From positions 2,553,001 through 2,617,000 of the forward strand of contig NZ_CP102280.1 of NCBI RefSeq assembly GCF_025150085.1: a stretch of DNA of 64,000 bases. The letters run 5' to 3'. Positions 19,653-31,115 of this stretch are shown piece after piece. The DNA is from Dorea longicatena (GTDB lineage: Bacteria; Bacillota; Clostridia; Lachnospirales; Lachnospiraceae). How positions within the stretch are numbered: the stretch's first letter is position 1; each line of letters starts with the position of its first letter. A program made the translations under genes and the position numbers. The notes below the pieces were generated by a model. It saw only the letters and a program-made list of their open reading frames with translations. It made no database searches and was not told the DNA's origin.

Positions 19653-20216
19653 TTATAAACCAAGTTCATCGGATATAGCGCACATTTCTTCCAGACCTAT
19701 ATCAATCAGATCTTCCAACATCAAACCTGTAAACTCAATACTTTCCATGTAATCTCTGTTGGCTCCTTTTGCGAATCTTGCTTCGTTAAAACGCTTTAAT
19801 ACGGATTTTCTTTTTACACTTGCGATCTTTTTATCCGGATAAATCTGTGCAACCGCTTTTAAAAATCCACTCATCGGATCTGCTGCAAGAAGTGCATACT
19901 GAATCTTAGTTTTAGCTTTTACACCGCTTTTTGGATTGTGTGCACAAATGGCTCCGAAAAGAATCGGATCATCAATTCCTTCTTTCTTTAGGATTTCTAC
20001 AGATGTCGGTCCATGTACGCTAAGATCATGCTGCCAGTCACACTGCTCCTCATCAAGATCATGCAAAAGTCCTGCAATTCCCCAATATTCTACATCATCC
20101 GGTGCAAGACGTTTGGCAAGTCCCCTCATAATTGCCTCCACAGCCAGAGAATGTGTGATATAATGTTCTCCTTTCATATATTTGGTTAAGATTTCATACG
20201 CCTGATCTCTTGTCAT
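19653..20216 (-). CDS. HD domain-containing hydrolase (HDIG type)
   Basis: A 187-residue metal-dependent phosphohydrolase. The histidine of YITHSLAVEAIMRGLA and the HD pair of GLLHDLDEEQ form the metal site, with a later histidine in GAICAHNPKSG. The start chosen is MTRDQAYEIL at 20216 with AGGAGGG 7 bases upstream; a 16-codon extension is open but unsupported. Substrate unknown; proteins of this type act on nucleotides or related phosphates. It is a single gene between two terminators. Confidence 0.82.
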   Translation of the reverse strand: MTRDQAYEILTKYMKGEHYITHSLAVEAIMRGLAKRLAPDDVEYWGIAGLLHDLDEEQCDWQHDLSVHGPTSVEILKKEGIDDPILFGAICAHNPKSGVKAKTKIQYALLAADPMSGFLKAVAQIYPDKKIASVKRKSVLKRFNEARFAKGANRDYMESIEFTGLMLEDLIDIGLEEMCAISDELGL

Positions 20217-20324
20217 CTTTGTTCCCTCCTGTAATATTTTCTCGATAATACTGTTTACCGCCATTTTAACACACTAACAGAGTAATGTAAACAAGTGTAA
20301 AATCTGCCGATAATACATACAGAG

Positions 20325-20362
20325 AAAAAGAGCAGTGATACATTTTTTGTTCCACTGCTCTT
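20325..20362 (-). terminator. Intrinsic terminator after the M24 peptidase gene
   Basis: Perfect 10-base stem AAGAGCAGTG (20328-20337) with CACTGCTCTT (20353-20362); on the minus strand followed by TTTCTCTG. It lies 60 bases after the stop codon. Confidence 0.82.
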
Positions 20363-20421
20363 GCATTACGCTGTTACTGACTTATCTGCGATTGTCCCCG
20401 AAGGCATACAATACTGTTCTT

Positions 20422-21507
20422 CTACTCTTCTGGTACAACAATCAGTTCTTTTGTATAGTCATTCAGGACTTCGCATCCATCTTCTGTAATAAGTACAAGG
20501 TCTTCAATACGAACACCGATATTCTCATCTGGAAGGTAGATTCCCGGCTCTACTGAGAAGCACTGTCCAACTTTGATGATATCTGTGTTAACAGATGATA
20601 CATCACCGAACTCGTGATCTTCCAGTCCGATAGAATGTCCTGTTCTGTGTGTGAAGTATTCTCCGAATCCTTTTTCTTCGATGTAGTTTCTTGCTGCAAG
20701 GTCAACATCGCACATTCTGTTACCTGGTTTTGCAGCTGCAATACCACGTAAGTTAGCCTCTAATACTACATTGTATACTTCTCTTGCACGGTCAGATACT
20801 TCTCCAATGAATACAGTTCTTGTCATATCTGATGCATAATTGTCTTTGAATCCACCGATGTCAAGGATTACACAGTCTCCGCGTTTTCCTTTTGAATCAT
20901 CTGTTACATGATGTGGATCTGCAGCACCGTGTCCATATGCTGTAATTGGATCGAATGATACGTCTTCGCATCCGAGTTCTTTGTAGATCTCACGCATCTT
21001 TGCATTTAATTCTTTCTCTGTTAATCCTTTTGCTACCCATGGAATGATCTTGTCCATAGCAATATCATTTATCTTAGAAGACTTTCTCATGAGATCCTGT
21101 TCTTTCTCATCTTTTACCATACGGATGTAATCGATGATCGGAGATCCGTTCACGAATTTGCTTCCTCCGCCCAGTTCCTGCAGACGAATAAGGAATTTAG
21201 AAGGCCATGTCTTGTCGATTCCCATAGTCTTATCTTTTTCCACATATTTGCTTAAGATCTCTACTCCGTCTTCGATATCATCATAGTAAATAATATCTAC
21301 TCCGAGATCTGACTCCTGTGGGAATAATTTGTTGATCATCATCTTATGATTTCCGTTCACATTCAGATACAATGCCAGAAGTCTTTCTCCTGGAAAGATC
21401 CATTTTCCTGTCAGATAGAAAATCGCAACAGGATCAGAAATGATCATCTGTGGAATCTCATGCTCCTCCATTGATTTTAATACTCTTGTAAGTTTACCTT
21501 GATCCAT
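20422..21507 (-). CDS. M24 family Xaa-Pro dipeptidase/aminopeptidase
   Basis: A 361-residue cytoplasmic metallopeptidase of the pita-bread fold, with an N-terminal creatinase-like domain and a C-terminal catalytic domain. Metal ligands are visible in ILDIGGFKDNYASDMTRTVF (two aspartates), HRTGHSIGLEDHEFG (histidine), SVEPGIYLP and GVRIEDLVL (glutamates). It likely removes N-terminal residues before proline. I chose MDQGKLTRVL (21507) although its ribosome binding site is weak; a TTG at 21576 would add 23 residues and has none. Monocistronic between two terminators. Confidence 0.88.
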   Translation of the reverse strand: MDQGKLTRVLKSMEEHEIPQMIISDPVAIFYLTGKWIFPGERLLALYLNVNGNHKMMINKLFPQESDLGVDIIYYDDIEDGVEILSKYVEKDKTMGIDKTWPSKFLIRLQELGGGSKFVNGSPIIDYIRMVKDEKEQDLMRKSSKINDIAMDKIIPWVAKGLTEKELNAKMREIYKELGCEDVSFDPITAYGHGAADPHHVTDDSKGKRGDCVILDIGGFKDNYASDMTRTVFIGEVSDRAREVYNVVLEANLRGIAAAKPGNRMCDVDLAARNYIEEKGFGEYFTHRTGHSIGLEDHEFGDVSSVNTDIIKVGQCFSVEPGIYLPDENIGVRIEDLVLITEDGCEVLNDYTKELIVVPEE

Positions 21508-21680
21508 AATAGAAACCCAACCTTTCTTAAATGTTGACAGAATCTGTTGCTTTTTTTCGCCGATTCTCACTGACAATTATTATAGACTTTCTGAATATAA
21601 AAGTCAATTTATTCTATTGTTCTTTGATAAATATCCATAAACTTCTTTTTTTTAAAAAGTCAGAAGATTAATAGATGTTA

Positions 21681-21730
21681 TCTACAGGACCTGCCACCGG
21701 CAGCTCCTTACGAACGCATGGCAATAAAAA
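21681..21730 (-). repeat. Post-terminator repeat, copy A
   Basis: One of a family of short intergenic elements seen at 21681, 40238 and 51115, with a fragment at 36718. It contains CTGCCACCGGCAG, able to form a small hairpin, and GCATGGCAAT. On the minus strand it begins directly at the T-tract of the rpoC terminator. Copies A and B differ at only a few positions over 50 bases. Confidence 0.75.
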
Positions 21731-21766
21731 AGAAATCATTCACACTTTCGCATGTGAATGATTTCT
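21725..21766 (-). terminator. Intrinsic terminator of rpoB-rpoC
   Basis: Perfect 14-base stem AGAAATCATTCACA (21731-21744) with TGTGAATGATTTCT (21753-21766), an 8-base loop, and TTTTTTATTG on the minus strand. It starts 20 bases after the rpoC stop. Confidence 0.93.
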
Positions 21767-21785
21767 CTTTATAAACTGTTCTATT

Positions 21786-24700
21786 TTATTCTTCGTCTTC
21801 AGATGTTGCAGTTACTGCTTCCTCATCAGAAGCACCTTCCTGCTTCACATCTTCTGCATCTCCGAATTCAAAATCAAAATCATCTTCAAAGTCCAGTTCG
21901 TCTTCCATTTCCATCTCTGTATTCAGCTTGATGTCACGGTATTTTCTCATACCTGTTCCGGCTGGGATATGTTTACCGATGATAACGTTCTCTTTCAGAC
22001 CTACCAGCGGATCAACTTTACCTTTGATAGCAGCTTCTGTCAGGACTTTTGTTGTCTCCTGGAATGAAGCGGCTGACAGGAATGAATTTGTAGCAAGGGA
22101 AGCTTTTGTAATACCCATGATGATCTGCTCACCTGTTGCAGGTTCTTTACCTTCTGCTTCCAGAGCTTCATTTACATCCTCAAACTCAAGTCTGTCAACA
22201 TTTGTTCCCGGAAGGAATTCTGTGTCTCCGGACTCTTCGATACGGATCTTCTTCAGCATCTGACGAACGATAACCTCGATATGCTTATCGTTGATTTCTA
22301 CACCCTGCAGACGGTAAACTCTCTGAACTTCCTGGATCATGTAATCCTGTACGGCACGAAGTCCCTTGATTCTCAGGATATCGTGTGGGTTTACACTACC
22401 TTCTGTCAGTTCGTCACCGGCTTCAAGCTCAGCTCCGTCAGCTACTTTAATACGTGATCCATAAGGGATCAGATATGCTTTGGATTCGCCTGTTTCTCTA
22501 TTTGTAACGATGATCTCACGTTTCTTCTTAGTGTCATTTAAGTTAGCAGTTCCTGCGATCTCTGTGATGATTGCAAGTCCCTTAGGCTTTCTTGCCTCGA
22601 AAAGCTCCTCGACACGAGGAAGACCCTGTGTGATATCTCCACCGGCTACACCACCACTATGGAATGTTCTCATAGTCAGCTGTGTACCAGGTTCTCCGAT
22701 TGACTGTGCGGCGATGATTCCGACAGCTTCACCAACCTGTACCGGCTCACCAGTTGCCATGTTGGCTCCGTAACATTTTGCACATACACCGCTGTGTGAA
22801 CGGCATGTAAGGATTGTACGGATCTTAATCTGTGTCAGCGGTTCACCCTTCTCGTCAACACCCTTCTTGCAGATCAGTTCTGCACGCTTAGGTGTTACCA
22901 TATGGTTTGCTTTTACAAGGATATTTCCATCTTTGTCTACAATGTTCTCACAGATGTAACGTCCTGTGATACGTTCCTGTAAGCTTTCGATGACCTCGTT
23001 TCCATCCATGAATGCTTTTACATACATTCCCGGAATCGGCATTCCAGGTTTTGCACAGTCTACTTCGTGGATGATCAGCTCCTGCGATACGTCTACCAGA
23101 CGTCTTGTCAGGTATCCGGAATCGGCTGTACGAAGAGCAGTATCTGACATACCTTTTCGAGCTCCATGTGCAGACATGAAGTACTCCAATACGTCCAGAC
23201 CTTCACGGAAGTTAGACTTGATTGGCAGCTCGATCGTATGACCTGTTGTATCGGCCATCAGACCACGCATACCAGCAAGCTGTTTGATCTGTTTGTCAGA
23301 TCCACGGGCTCCGGAATCGGCCATCATGAAGATGTTGTTATATTTATCAAGACCGTCAAGCAGTGCCTTTGTAAGGGCATCGTCAGTTGCTTTCCATGTC
23401 TCTACGACTTCTTTATATCTTTCTTCTTCTGTGATGAGACCACGCTTGAAGTTCTTTGTGATCTTATCTACAGTATCCTGAGCATTCTTGATCATCTCCG
23501 GTTTCTGCGGAGGTACCGTCATGTCAGAAATAGATACAGTCATGGCAGCTCTTGTTGAAAGCTTGTAACCCATAGCCTTTACATGGTCAAGTACTTCTGC
23601 TGTTGCAGTAGCACCATGTGTATTGATAACTTTCTCAAGGATCTGTTTCAGCTGTTTCTTTCCTACGTGGAAATCAACTTCCAGAAGGAGTTCATTTCCT
23701 TCTACTTCACGGTCTACAAATCCAAGATCCTGTGGGATGATTTCATTAAACATGAAACGTCCGACTGTAGATTCTACAGTTCCTGTCTTCACGGTTCCGT
23801 CCGGCATCTTCTTAGATACACGTACTTTTACACGTGAATGGAGTGTAACTGCTGCGTTCTCATAAGCAAGCAGTGCCTCGTTGAAGCTCTTGAAGATCAT
23901 GCCCTCTCCCTTGGCACCAGGACGCTCCTGAGTCAGATAGTAGATACCAAGTACCATATCCTGTGAAGGAACGGCTACCGGACCACCATCAGACGGTTTC
24001 AGTAAGTTGTTTGGTGACAGAAGTAAGAAACGGCACTCTGCCTGGGCTTCTACTGACAGTGGCAGATGGACAGCCATCTGGTCTCCGTCGAAGTCGGCGT
24101 TGAACGCTGTACAAACCAGTGGATGAAGCTTGATAGCCTTACCCTCTACAAGGATTGGCTCGAATGCCTGGATACCAAGTCTGTGCAGTGTAGGAGCACG
24201 GTTCAACATAACCGGATGCTCTTTGATTACTTCTTCCAGAACGTCCCATACTTCTGGCTGAAGTCTTTCTACCATCTTCTTAGCATTTTTGATATTGTGT
24301 GCTGTTCCGTTCTGAACCAGTTCTTTCATAACGAATGGTTTGAACAGCTCGATTGCCATTTCTTTTGGCAGACCACACTGGTAGATCTTAAGTTCCGGTC
24401 CTACGACGATAACGGAACGTCCAGAGTAGTCAACACGCTTACCAAGCAGGTTCTGACGGAAACGTCCGGACTTACCTTTCAGCATGTCAGAAAGAGATTT
24501 CAGTGCTCTGTTACCAGGTCCTGTTACCGGACGGCCACGGCGGCCATTGTCGATCAGGGCATCTACAGCTTCCTGAAGCATTCTCTTTTCGTTTCTAACG
24601 ATAATGTCCGGAGCGCCTAATTCAAGAAGACGTCTCAGACGGTTATTTCTGTTGATGATTCTTCTGTACAGATCATTCAGGTCAGATGTTGCAAAACGTC

Positions 24701-25463
24701 CACCATCCAGCTGTACCATTGGACGAAGATCCGGCGGGATAACCGGGATATTTGTCATGATCATCCATTCTGGTTTGTTACCAGACTCACGGAAAGCTTC
24801 TACTACTTCCAGACGTTTTACGATTCTTGCACGTTTCTGTCCGGTTGCACCCTTCAGGCCTTCTGTCAGTTCTGTATATTCTTTCTCAAGATCAATGTTC
24901 TCAAGAAGCTCTTTGATGGATTCTGCACCCATTCCTACACGGAATGCGCTTCCCCATTTTTCTCTTGCTTCCTGATATTCAGCCTCTGATAATACCTGTT
25001 TGTACATCAGGTCTGACTCGCCCTTATCCAGTACAATATAAGAAGCGAAGTACAGTACTTTTTCCAGAGTTCTTGGGGACAGATCCAAGATCAGTCCCAT
25101 ACGGCTTGGAATTCCCTTGAAGTACCAGATGTGTGATACCGGAGCGGCAAGGGCGATATGGCCCATGCGCTCACGACGTACACTTGCTTTTGTTACTTCA
25201 ACACCACAACGGTCGCAGACCACACCTTTATAGCGGATCTTTTTATACTTTCCACAGTGGCATTCCCAGTCCTTGCTTGGTCCGAAGATCTTTTCGCAGA
25301 ACAGTCCGTCTTTTTCTGGTTTTAAAGTTCTATAGTTGATGGTCTCTGGTTTGGTAACTTCTCCTTTTGACCATTCCAGAATCTTTTCAGGTGATGCCAA
25401 ACCGATCTTGATCGCATCAAAAGTCATTGGCTGATAAGTTTGTTCCTTATTATTTTCTGGCAT
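21786..25463 (-). CDS. rpoC: DNA-directed RNA polymerase subunit beta'
   Basis: The 1225-residue catalytic subunit of RNA polymerase. The zinc ribbon [20 protein letters not shown] is near residue 68, the active-site magnesium loop is [16 protein letters not shown], and the second zinc site is [13 protein letters not shown]. The C-terminus is an acidic tail rich in glutamate and aspartate. It follows rpoB by 15 bases and ends the rpoBC transcript. Length is normal for Clostridia. Confidence 0.99.
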   Translation of the reverse strand: MPENNKEQTYQPMTFDAIKIGLASPEKILEWSKGEVTKPETINYRTLKPEKDGLFCEKIFGPSKDWECHCGKYKKIRYKGVVCDRCGVEVTKASVRRERMGHIALAAPVSHIWYFKGIPSRMGLILDLSPRTLEKVLYFASYIVLDKGESDLMYKQVLSEAEYQEAREKWGSAFRVGMGAESIKELLENIDLEKEYTELTEGLKGATGQKRARIVKRLEVVEAFRESGNKPEWMIMTNIPVIPPDLRPMVQLDGGRFATSDLNDLYRRIINRNNRLRRLLELGAPDIIVRNEKRMLQEAVDALIDNGRRGRPVTGPGNRALKSLSDMLKGKSGRFRQNLLGKRVDYSGRSVIVVGPELKIYQCGLPKEMAIELFKPFVMKELVQNGTAHNIKNAKKMVERLQPEVWDVLEEVIKEHPVMLNRAPTLHRLGIQAFEPILVEGKAIKLHPLVCTAFNADFDGDQMAVHLPLSVEAQAECRFLLLSPNNLLKPSDGGPVAVPSQDMVLGIYYLTQERPGAKGEGMIFKSFNEALLAYENAAVTLHSRVKVRVSKKMPDGTVKTGTVESTVGRFMFNEIIPQDLGFVDREVEGNELLLEVDFHVGKKQLKQILEKVINTHGATATAEVLDHVKAMGYKLSTRAAMTVSISDMTVPPQKPEMIKNAQDTVDKITKNFKRGLITEEERYKEVVETWKATDDALTKALLDGLDKYNNIFMMADSGARGSDKQIKQLAGMRGLMADTTGHTIELPIKSNFREGLDVLEYFMSAHGARKGMSDTALRTADSGYLTRRLVDVSQELIIHEVDCAKPGMPIPGMYVKAFMDGNEVIESLQERITGRYICENIVDKDGNILVKANHMVTPKRAELICKKGVDEKGEPLTQIKIRTILTCRSHSGVCAKCYGANMATGEPVQVGEAVGIIAAQSIGEPGTQLTMRTFHSGGVAGGDITQGLPRVEELFEARKPKGLAIITEIAGTANLNDTKKKREIIVTNRETGESKAYLIPYGSRIKVADGAELEAGDELTEGSVNPHDILRIKGLRAVQDYMIQEVQRVYRLQGVEINDKHIEVIVRQMLKKIRIEESGDTEFLPGTNVDRLEFEDVNEALEAEGKEPATGEQIIMGITKASLATNSFLSAASFQETTKVLTEAAIKGKVDPLVGLKENVIIGKHIPAGTGMRKYRDIKLNTEMEMEDELDFEDDFDFEFGDAEDVKQEGASDEEAVTATSEDEE

Positions 25464-25478
25464 ACTTTGGACCCCTTC

Positions 25479-28400
25479 CTATTCATCGTCAGATGAATCG
25501 CCGAAATCATAGTCATCATTTTCTTCAAAGTTCATATCGAAATCATCGTCTGATTCTGGTTCTTCTTCTACATCAACCAGTTCTTCACCCTGGAATTCCT
25601 GTTTGCTGTATCCGTGTTTACCAAAGTCTTCGTCATCATCATTACGATATCTTCTGTCTCCCTCGATCAGAGAACGGAAATCTGTCTCTCCCATATCGGA
25701 AGTTTCCATGATCTCCACTTCTGTATTGTCATCACGTAAGACACGTACGTCCAGTCCGAGTGACTGTAACTCTTTGAGCAATACCTTGAAGGATTCCGGA
25801 ATTCCCGGTTCAGGAATATTTTCACCCTTGATGATTGCTTCGTATGTCTTCACACGTCCGATGACATCATCTGACTTCACAGTCAGGATTTCCTGCAGTG
25901 TGTATGATGCACCATAAGCTTCCAGTGCCCATACCTCCATCTCTCCGAAACGCTGTCCACCGAACTGAGCTTTTCCTCCTAATGGCTGCTGTGTAACCAG
26001 TGAGTAAGGACCTGTAGAACGTGCATGGATCTTGTCGTCTACCAGGTGGTGCAGTTTCAGATAATGCATGTGTCCGATGGTTACAGGGCTGTCGAAGTAC
26101 TCACCCGTACGTCCGTCACGCAGGCGGACCTTACCATCTCTTGAAATTGGAACACCTTTCCAGAGTTTTCTGTGTTCTCTGTTGTCTGACAGATACTGCA
26201 GTACTTCCGGAAGAAGTTCTTCTTTATGTTTTGCTTCAAACTCTTCCCAGCTTAAGTTGACATAGTCATTAGCCAGATCAAGAGTATCCATAATATCAAT
26301 CTCGTTTGCTCCGTCGAATACAGGAGTTGCGATATTGAATCCAAGTGCCTTTGCAGCCAGGGACAGGTGAATCTCCAGGACCTGACCGATATTCATACGT
26401 GAAGGCACACCCAGTGGGTTCAGCACGATGTCCAGAGGACGTCCGTTCGGAAGGAACGGCATATCTTCTACTGGAAGTACACGGGAAACGACACCCTTGT
26501 TACCATGACGTCCGGCCATCTTATCACCGACAGAGATCTTTCTCTTCTGAGCGATGTAGATACGAACTGACTGGTTTACTCCCGGTGACATCTCGTCTCC
26601 GCCTTCTCTTGTAAATACCTTGGCATCTACTACAATACCGTATTCTCCGTGAGGTACTTTCAGGGAAGTATCTCTTACTTCACGGGCTTTCTCACCAAAG
26701 ATCGCACGAAGCAGTCTTTCTTCGGCTGTAAGTTCTGTCTCTCCCTTAGGAGTAACCTTACCTACCAGGATATCTCCGGCACGGACTTCAGCTCCGACAC
26801 GAATGATACCTCTTTCATCCAGATTCTTCAGTGCGTCATCGCCGACACCTGGGATGTCACGTGTGATCTCTTCTGGTCCAAGCTTTGTATCACGTGCTTC
26901 TGCTTCATATTCTTCAATATGAATAGATGTATATACATCATCCTGTACCAGTCTTTCACTTAACAGAACGGCATCCTCGTAGTTGTAACCTTCCCATGTC
27001 ATGAATCCGATCAGTGGGTTCTTACCAAGGCCAAGTTCACCATTTGATGTAGATGGTCCGTCTGCAATAACCTCACCTTTTTCTACTCTGTCGCCCTTGA
27101 AGACAATCGGTCTCTGGTTATAGCAGTTGCTCTGGTTACTTCTCTGGAATTTTGTTAATTTATATTTCTTCAGTTTTCCGTCGTCCTGACGAACTGTGAT
27201 CTCTGTAGAAGTAGAACGTTCAACTGTTCCGCCTTCTTCAGCAACTACACATACACCAGAGTCAACGGCTGCTTTTTCTTCCATACCAGTTCCTACTACA
27301 GGAGCCTCTGTGAACAGAAGCGGTACTGCCTGACGCTGCATGTTGGATCCCATCAGGGCACGGTTCGCATCGTCATTCTGAAGGAATGGGATTAAGGCTG
27401 TAGCAACAGAGAACACCATCTTAGGAGATACGTCCATGTAATCGAACATTCTTCTTTCATATTCCTGTGTCTCTTCACGGTAACGACCAGATACATTCTT
27501 ACGTACGAAGTGTCCTTCTTTATCTAACTGTTCGTTCGCCTGTGCTACATGGTAGTTATCTTCTTCATCCGCTGTCATGTATACAACTTCATCTGTAACT
27601 ACCGGGTTTGTCGGATCATCGTGGTTGATCTTACGATACGGAGCCTCGATAAATCCATATTCATTGATTCTTGCATAACTTGCAAGGGAGTTGATCAGAC
27701 CGATGTTAGGTCCTTCAGGTGTCTCTACTGGACACATTCTTCCATAGTGAGAGTAGTGTACGTCTCGAACCTCGAATCCGGCACGGTCTCTTGAAAGACC
27801 ACCAGGTCCTAACGCTGAAAGACGTCTCTTATGAGTCAGCTCACCAAGCGGGTTGTTCTGATCCATGAACTGTGACAGCTGGGAAGATCCGAAGAACTCC
27901 TTCACTGCTGCAGTTACAGGCTTGATATTGATCAGGGACTGTGGAGAGATTCCCTCCATATCCTGTGTTGTCATTCTTTCACGAACCACTCTTTCCAGAC
28001 GAGAAAGACCGATTCTGTACTGATTCTGAAGCAGCTCACCTACAGAACGGATACGTCTGTTACCCAGGTGGTCAATATCATCATCAGTTCCGATGCCATA
28101 TTCCAGATGCATATTGTAGTTAATAGAAGCTAAGATATCTTCTTTTGTGATATGCTTTGGAATCAGATCATGGATATCTCTCTTGATCGCATCTTTTAAC
28201 TCATCGATGTCTCCTGCTGTCTCCTCCAGGATTCCTGCAAGTACAGGATAGTATACCTGCTCAGTAACTCCTACTTCTTCCGGATCAACATCAACAACTG
28301 CGTCAAGGTCAACCATCATATTAGAAAGAACCTTGATCGGTCTTTCTGTTTCTTCTACGCTGATCCATACATATGGAACTGCGTTATTCTGAATTGTAGA

Positions 28401-29357
28401 AGCCAGTTCTCTTGTGATCTTTGTTCCGGCTTCTGCCAGTACTTCGCCTGTCATCGGACTTGCAACATCTTCTGCCAGGACATGACCGCTGATACGGTTC
28501 TTTAACGCAAGCTTCTTATTGAACTTGTAACGTCCTACTTTTGCAAGATCATAACGTCTTGGGTCAAAGAACATACTTGTGATCAGACTTTCAGCACTGT
28601 CTACTGCCAAAGGCTCACCCGGACGGATCTTCTTATATAATTCCAGAAGTCCTTCCTGATAGTTTGTTGCAGCATCCTTTTCAAAACTTGCCAGGATCTT
28701 AGGCTCTTCTCCGAAGAGTTCGATGATCTCTGGGTTTGTACCGATTCCTAATGCACGAATCAACACAGTGATCGGTACCTTTCTTGTTCTATCTACACGT
28801 ACATAGAAAACGTCATTGGAATCCGTCTCATACTCCAGCCACGCACCACGGTTCGGGATTACGGTAGCTGAATACAGTTTTTTACCTAATTTATCATGTG
28901 CAATGGCATAATAGATACCAGGAGAACGTACTAACTGGCTGACGATAACACGCTCTGCACCATTGATTACAAAGGTACCTGTTCTTGTCATCAGCGGCAG
29001 ATCTCCCATGAAGATCTCATGCTCATTGATTTCATCTGTCTCTTTATTGTGAAGTCTTACTTTGACTTTCAGAGGTGCTGCATATGTTGCATCACGTTCT
29101 TTACACTCATCAATCGTATATTTTACTTCATCTTCACACAAAGTAAAATCTACGAAATCCAGGCTTAATTTTCCACTGTAGTCTGTGATTGGGGAAATGT
29201 CATCGAACACTTCATTTAACCCTTCTTCCAGAAACCACTTGTAAGAATCTGTCTGAACTTCGATCAAGTTAGGCATCTGAACGACTTCTTTCTGTCGGGC
29301 ATAACTCATTCGTGAACTTTTTCCGCTTTTAATAGGACGAATTCTGTTTTTCTCCAT
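25479..29357 (-). CDS. rpoB: DNA-directed RNA polymerase subunit beta
   Basis: The 1292-residue beta subunit. The rifampicin pocket reads [20 protein letters not shown] then [18 protein letters not shown], with the wild-type histidine and serine at the positions most often changed by resistance mutations. Also visible are [20 protein letters not shown] and [10 protein letters not shown]. The C-terminal end is a very acidic tail. It is separated from rplL by about 330 bases holding a terminator and its own promoter, so rpoBC looks like an independent transcription unit. Confidence 0.99.
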   Translation of the reverse strand: MEKNRIRPIKSGKSSRMSYARQKEVVQMPNLIEVQTDSYKWFLEEGLNEVFDDISPITDYSGKLSLDFVDFTLCEDEVKYTIDECKERDATYAAPLKVKVRLHNKETDEINEHEIFMGDLPLMTRTGTFVINGAERVIVSQLVRSPGIYYAIAHDKLGKKLYSATVIPNRGAWLEYETDSNDVFYVRVDRTRKVPITVLIRALGIGTNPEIIELFGEEPKILASFEKDAATNYQEGLLELYKKIRPGEPLAVDSAESLITSMFFDPRRYDLAKVGRYKFNKKLALKNRISGHVLAEDVASPMTGEVLAEAGTKITRELASTIQNNAVPYVWISVEETERPIKVLSNMMVDLDAVVDVDPEEVGVTEQVYYPVLAGILEETAGDIDELKDAIKRDIHDLIPKHITKEDILASINYNMHLEYGIGTDDDIDHLGNRRIRSVGELLQNQYRIGLSRLERVVRERMTTQDMEGISPQSLINIKPVTAAVKEFFGSSQLSQFMDQNNPLGELTHKRRLSALGPGGLSRDRAGFEVRDVHYSHYGRMCPVETPEGPNIGLINSLASYARINEYGFIEAPYRKINHDDPTNPVVTDEVVYMTADEEDNYHVAQANEQLDKEGHFVRKNVSGRYREETQEYERRMFDYMDVSPKMVFSVATALIPFLQNDDANRALMGSNMQRQAVPLLFTEAPVVGTGMEEKAAVDSGVCVVAEEGGTVERSTSTEITVRQDDGKLKKYKLTKFQRSNQSNCYNQRPIVFKGDRVEKGEVIADGPSTSNGELGLGKNPLIGFMTWEGYNYEDAVLLSERLVQDDVYTSIHIEEYEAEARDTKLGPEEITRDIPGVGDDALKNLDERGIIRVGAEVRAGDILVGKVTPKGETELTAEERLLRAIFGEKAREVRDTSLKVPHGEYGIVVDAKVFTREGGDEMSPGVNQSVRIYIAQKRKISVGDKMAGRHGNKGVVSRVLPVEDMPFLPNGRPLDIVLNPLGVPSRMNIGQVLEIHLSLAAKALGFNIATPVFDGANEIDIMDTLDLANDYVNLSWEEFEAKHKEELLPEVLQYLSDNREHRKLWKGVPISRDGKVRLRDGRTGEYFDSPVTIGHMHYLKLHHLVDDKIHARSTGPYSLVTQQPLGGKAQFGGQRFGEMEVWALEAYGASYTLQEILTVKSDDVIGRVKTYEAIIKGENIPEPGIPESFKVLLKELQSLGLDVRVLRDDNTEVEIMETSDMGETDFRSLIEGDRRYRNDDDEDFGKHGYSKQEFQGEELVDVEEEPESDDDFDMNFEENDDYDFGDSSDDE

Positions 29358-29496
29358 ATTGACGTTTCACTCCTCATTTATTTTTCTGGCTGGGCTTTTT
29401 ACCGCCCATATAACTTGCAGAGTCTCAAAAACAACGTATTTTTTGCTGTTTTTCATACGCAATCATGGCATAACTATCCACAATAGCGCATTTTTT

Positions 29497-29526
29497 ACTA
29501 TAGCATAAGCTTGTCAAGTATGTCAA
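29497..29526 (-). promoter_or_regulatory. Predicted promoter of rpoB-rpoC
   Basis: On the minus strand TTGACA (29526-29521) and TATAGT (29502-29497) are 18 bases apart, about 140 bases before the rpoB ATG. The rest of the 29358-29640 gap shows no gene. It supports rpoBC being started separately from rplJL. Confidence 0.75.
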
Positions 29527-29635
29527 GCAAATCTGTGTTATTTTTTCCGGTTTTTTTCAAGGCTTTGCCGGTACTGCTGAACATAAGAAAAAATCCGCTT
29601 TGCAGGCTCTTTCTTATATTCAGCATCCCTATAAT

Positions 29636-29666
29636 ACGAAAGGGCATCCCGTCACCGGAATGCCCT
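29636..29666 (-). terminator. Terminator after rplL
   Basis: AGGGCATCC (29641-29649) pairs with GGAATGCCCT (29657-29666) with one bulge. On the minus strand it is followed by TTCGTATTATA, a weak T-tract, so it may be only a partial terminator that lets some transcription pass into rpoB. Confidence 0.7.
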
Positions 29667-29687
29667 GATAATTCAATCAAACTCGAA

Positions 29688-30062
29688 TTATTTAAGGTTA
29701 ACTTCAGCACCTTCTGCTTCAAGTTTAGTCTTGATTTCCTCAGCCTCAGCTTTAGAAGCGCCTTCTTTGATTACCTTTGGAGCTTCGTCAACTAATGCTT
29801 TAGCTTCTTTCAGTCCAAGTCCTGTTACTTCACGAACAACTTTGATAACTTTAACCTTAGCTGCTCCTGCAGAAACTAATTCTACGTCGAACTCATCTTT
29901 CTCTTCTGCTGCTGCTCCACCTTCAGCTGCTGCTGCAACTACAACACCTGCTGCTGCGGATACACCAAATTCTTCTTCACAAGCTTTTACAAGATCATTT
30001 AACTCTAATACAGATAACTCTTTGATAGCTTCAATAAATTCTTCTGTTGTTAACTTTGCCAT
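29688..30062 (-). CDS. rplL: 50S ribosomal protein L7/L12
   Basis: The 124-residue stalk protein that recruits translation GTPases. It has the N-terminal dimer domain [21 protein letters not shown], an alanine-rich hinge ([16 protein letters not shown]), and the C-terminal domain [18 protein letters not shown] ending in GAEVNLK. The start MAKLTT at 30062 has GGAGG 8 bases upstream; a five-codon extension overlaps that motif. It follows rplJ by 60 bases. Confidence 0.97.
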   Translation of the reverse strand: MAKLTTEEFIEAIKELSVLELNDLVKACEEEFGVSAAAGVVVAAAAEGGAAAEEKDEFDVELVSAGAAKVKVIKVVREVTGLGLKEAKALVDEAPKVIKEGASKAEAEEIKTKLEAEGAEVNLK

Positions 30063-30122
30063 TTTATTTTCCTCCATTTTTCTTATTTTCTTTTTGAAAT
30101 AAAATATTATGCTGCCATCAGC

Positions 30123-30668
30123 TTATTCAGCTGCTGGTGCCTCTGCAGCTTCTTCTGCTGCCGGAGCTGCTTCACAAGCATCTGCTCCACCTTTTTCTGC
30201 GATCTGATTGAGAACGCGTGCCAGGTTTGTGATAGGTGACTGTAAGCTTCCAAGTAATTTGGAAATAAGCTCGTCTCTTGAAGGGATCTTAGCAAGTTCA
30301 TTTAATGCATCTGTATCATATAATGTTCCTTCAACCACACCTGCTTTTAATTCAAGGGCTTTTGCATTCTTTGCGAATTTGCAAAGGATTCTTGCTGGAG
30401 CTGTTGCATCATCTTTAGAAATTGCGATAGCGCTTGGTCCTTCTAAGTGCTCATCTAATGCTGCGAAATCAGTTCCTTCAAAAGCTCTCTTCATCATTGT
30501 GTTCTTACAAACTTTGTAGACAACGCCTGCTTCTCTTAACTGTTTACGCATCTCTGTATCTTCTGCAACAGTCAGTCCACGGTAGTCAACAAGGACAACG
30601 CTTACTGCGTCTTTCACGTCCTCTGCAATAGCCTGTACAACTGGTTGTTTTAATTCAACTTTTGCCAC
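30123..30668 (-). CDS. rplJ: 50S ribosomal protein L10
   Basis: The base of the ribosomal stalk, 181 residues, slightly longer than usual because of an alanine/glutamate-rich C-terminal tail. MAKVELKQPVVQAIAEDVKD, VVLVDYRGLTV and LREAGVVYKVCKNTMMKRA are typical. The start is a GTG at 30668, 10 bases after AAGGAGG. L10 (with L12) normally represses its own operon by binding the leader present upstream at 30786-30864. Confidence 0.97.
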   Translation of the reverse strand: MAKVELKQPVVQAIAEDVKDAVSVVLVDYRGLTVAEDTEMRKQLREAGVVYKVCKNTMMKRAFEGTDFAALDEHLEGPSAIAISKDDATAPARILCKFAKNAKALELKAGVVEGTLYDTDALNELAKIPSRDELISKLLGSLQSPITNLARVLNQIAEKGGADACEAAPAAEEAAEAPAAE

Positions 30669-30724
30669 GAATGGTGCACCTCCTTGTAGATTTGTAAGTT
30701 TACACCGCCGATAGATATAAATGT

Positions 30725-30757
30725 AAAAAAACCTCTATATCCAAAGACATAGAGGTT
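30725..30757 (-). terminator. Attenuator hairpin of the rplJ-rplL leader
   Basis: AACCTCTAT pairs with ATAGAGGTT (30730-30738 and 30749-30757) and is followed on the minus strand by seven T residues. It lies between the L10 leader and rplJ, so it fits premature termination control of the operon. Confidence 0.85.
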
Positions 30758-30785
30758 GATAAGTCATACTTTAGTATCGATCTTT

Positions 30786-30864
30786 CCTCGGTAGGCGTCC
30801 GCATAAAATGTGTTCTTACGCTCTTTCAAGCACCTACTGTCTTCGGCAGTCCTTTAGTAGGTTA
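30786..30864 (-). ncRNA. L10 ribosomal protein leader
   Basis: The minus strand carries the recognisable L10-binding leader: a CCTACT/AGTAGG stem around 30832-30863 and, at 30786-30795, CCTACCGAGG. This is the pattern of the L10 leader family (Rfam L10_leader) found before rplJ in Firmicutes, where L10-L12 binding reduces expression. Exact boundaries are estimated. The 30870-30983 stretch upstream holds TTGACA near 30890 but no convincing -10 box. Confidence 0.82.
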
Positions 30865-30983
30865 TCATATACATACGTTATTGTCAAGAGGTTTTTTCAT
30901 TTTTTTGTTTTTTCTTTTACGAAATTTTTTTCAGCACACCGATCTGCATTTGCTCTGCTCCATCTTTTATGTTATCCGGTCTT

Positions 30984-31115
30984 TTATGCTTCTACCACGG
31001 CCGCTTTCATCTTCTGCACATATTCTTTTACATACGCTACACAGTCTGCTCCATGCTCTGCTACGATCCTTACAATTGCCGATCCCACAATTACACCGTC
31101 TGAAAATGCCGCCAT
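30984..31115 (-). pseudogene. trpA: Remnant of trpA (last 43 codons of tryptophan synthase alpha)
   Basis: The frame from 31115 to the TAA at 30984 reads MAAFSDGVIVGSAIVRIV then AEHGADCVAYVKEYVQKMKA and ends VVEA. This matches the C-terminal end of tryptophan synthase alpha (the phosphate-binding SDGVIVGSAIV segment and the last helix), about 15 percent of the protein. Everything upstream is missing. It is joined directly to the 5' end of trpE, overlapping it in another frame at 31091-31115. Not functional. Confidence 0.85.

Noticed and set aside
26068..26963. Open frames on the plus strand inside rpoB, and similar frames opposite other core genes
   Set aside because: They are reverse-strand shadows of strongly conserved proteins, without ribosome binding sites or family resemblance.
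27840..27940. Rifampicin resistance changes in rpoB
   Set aside because: The key positions read as wild type ([14 protein letters not shown]).
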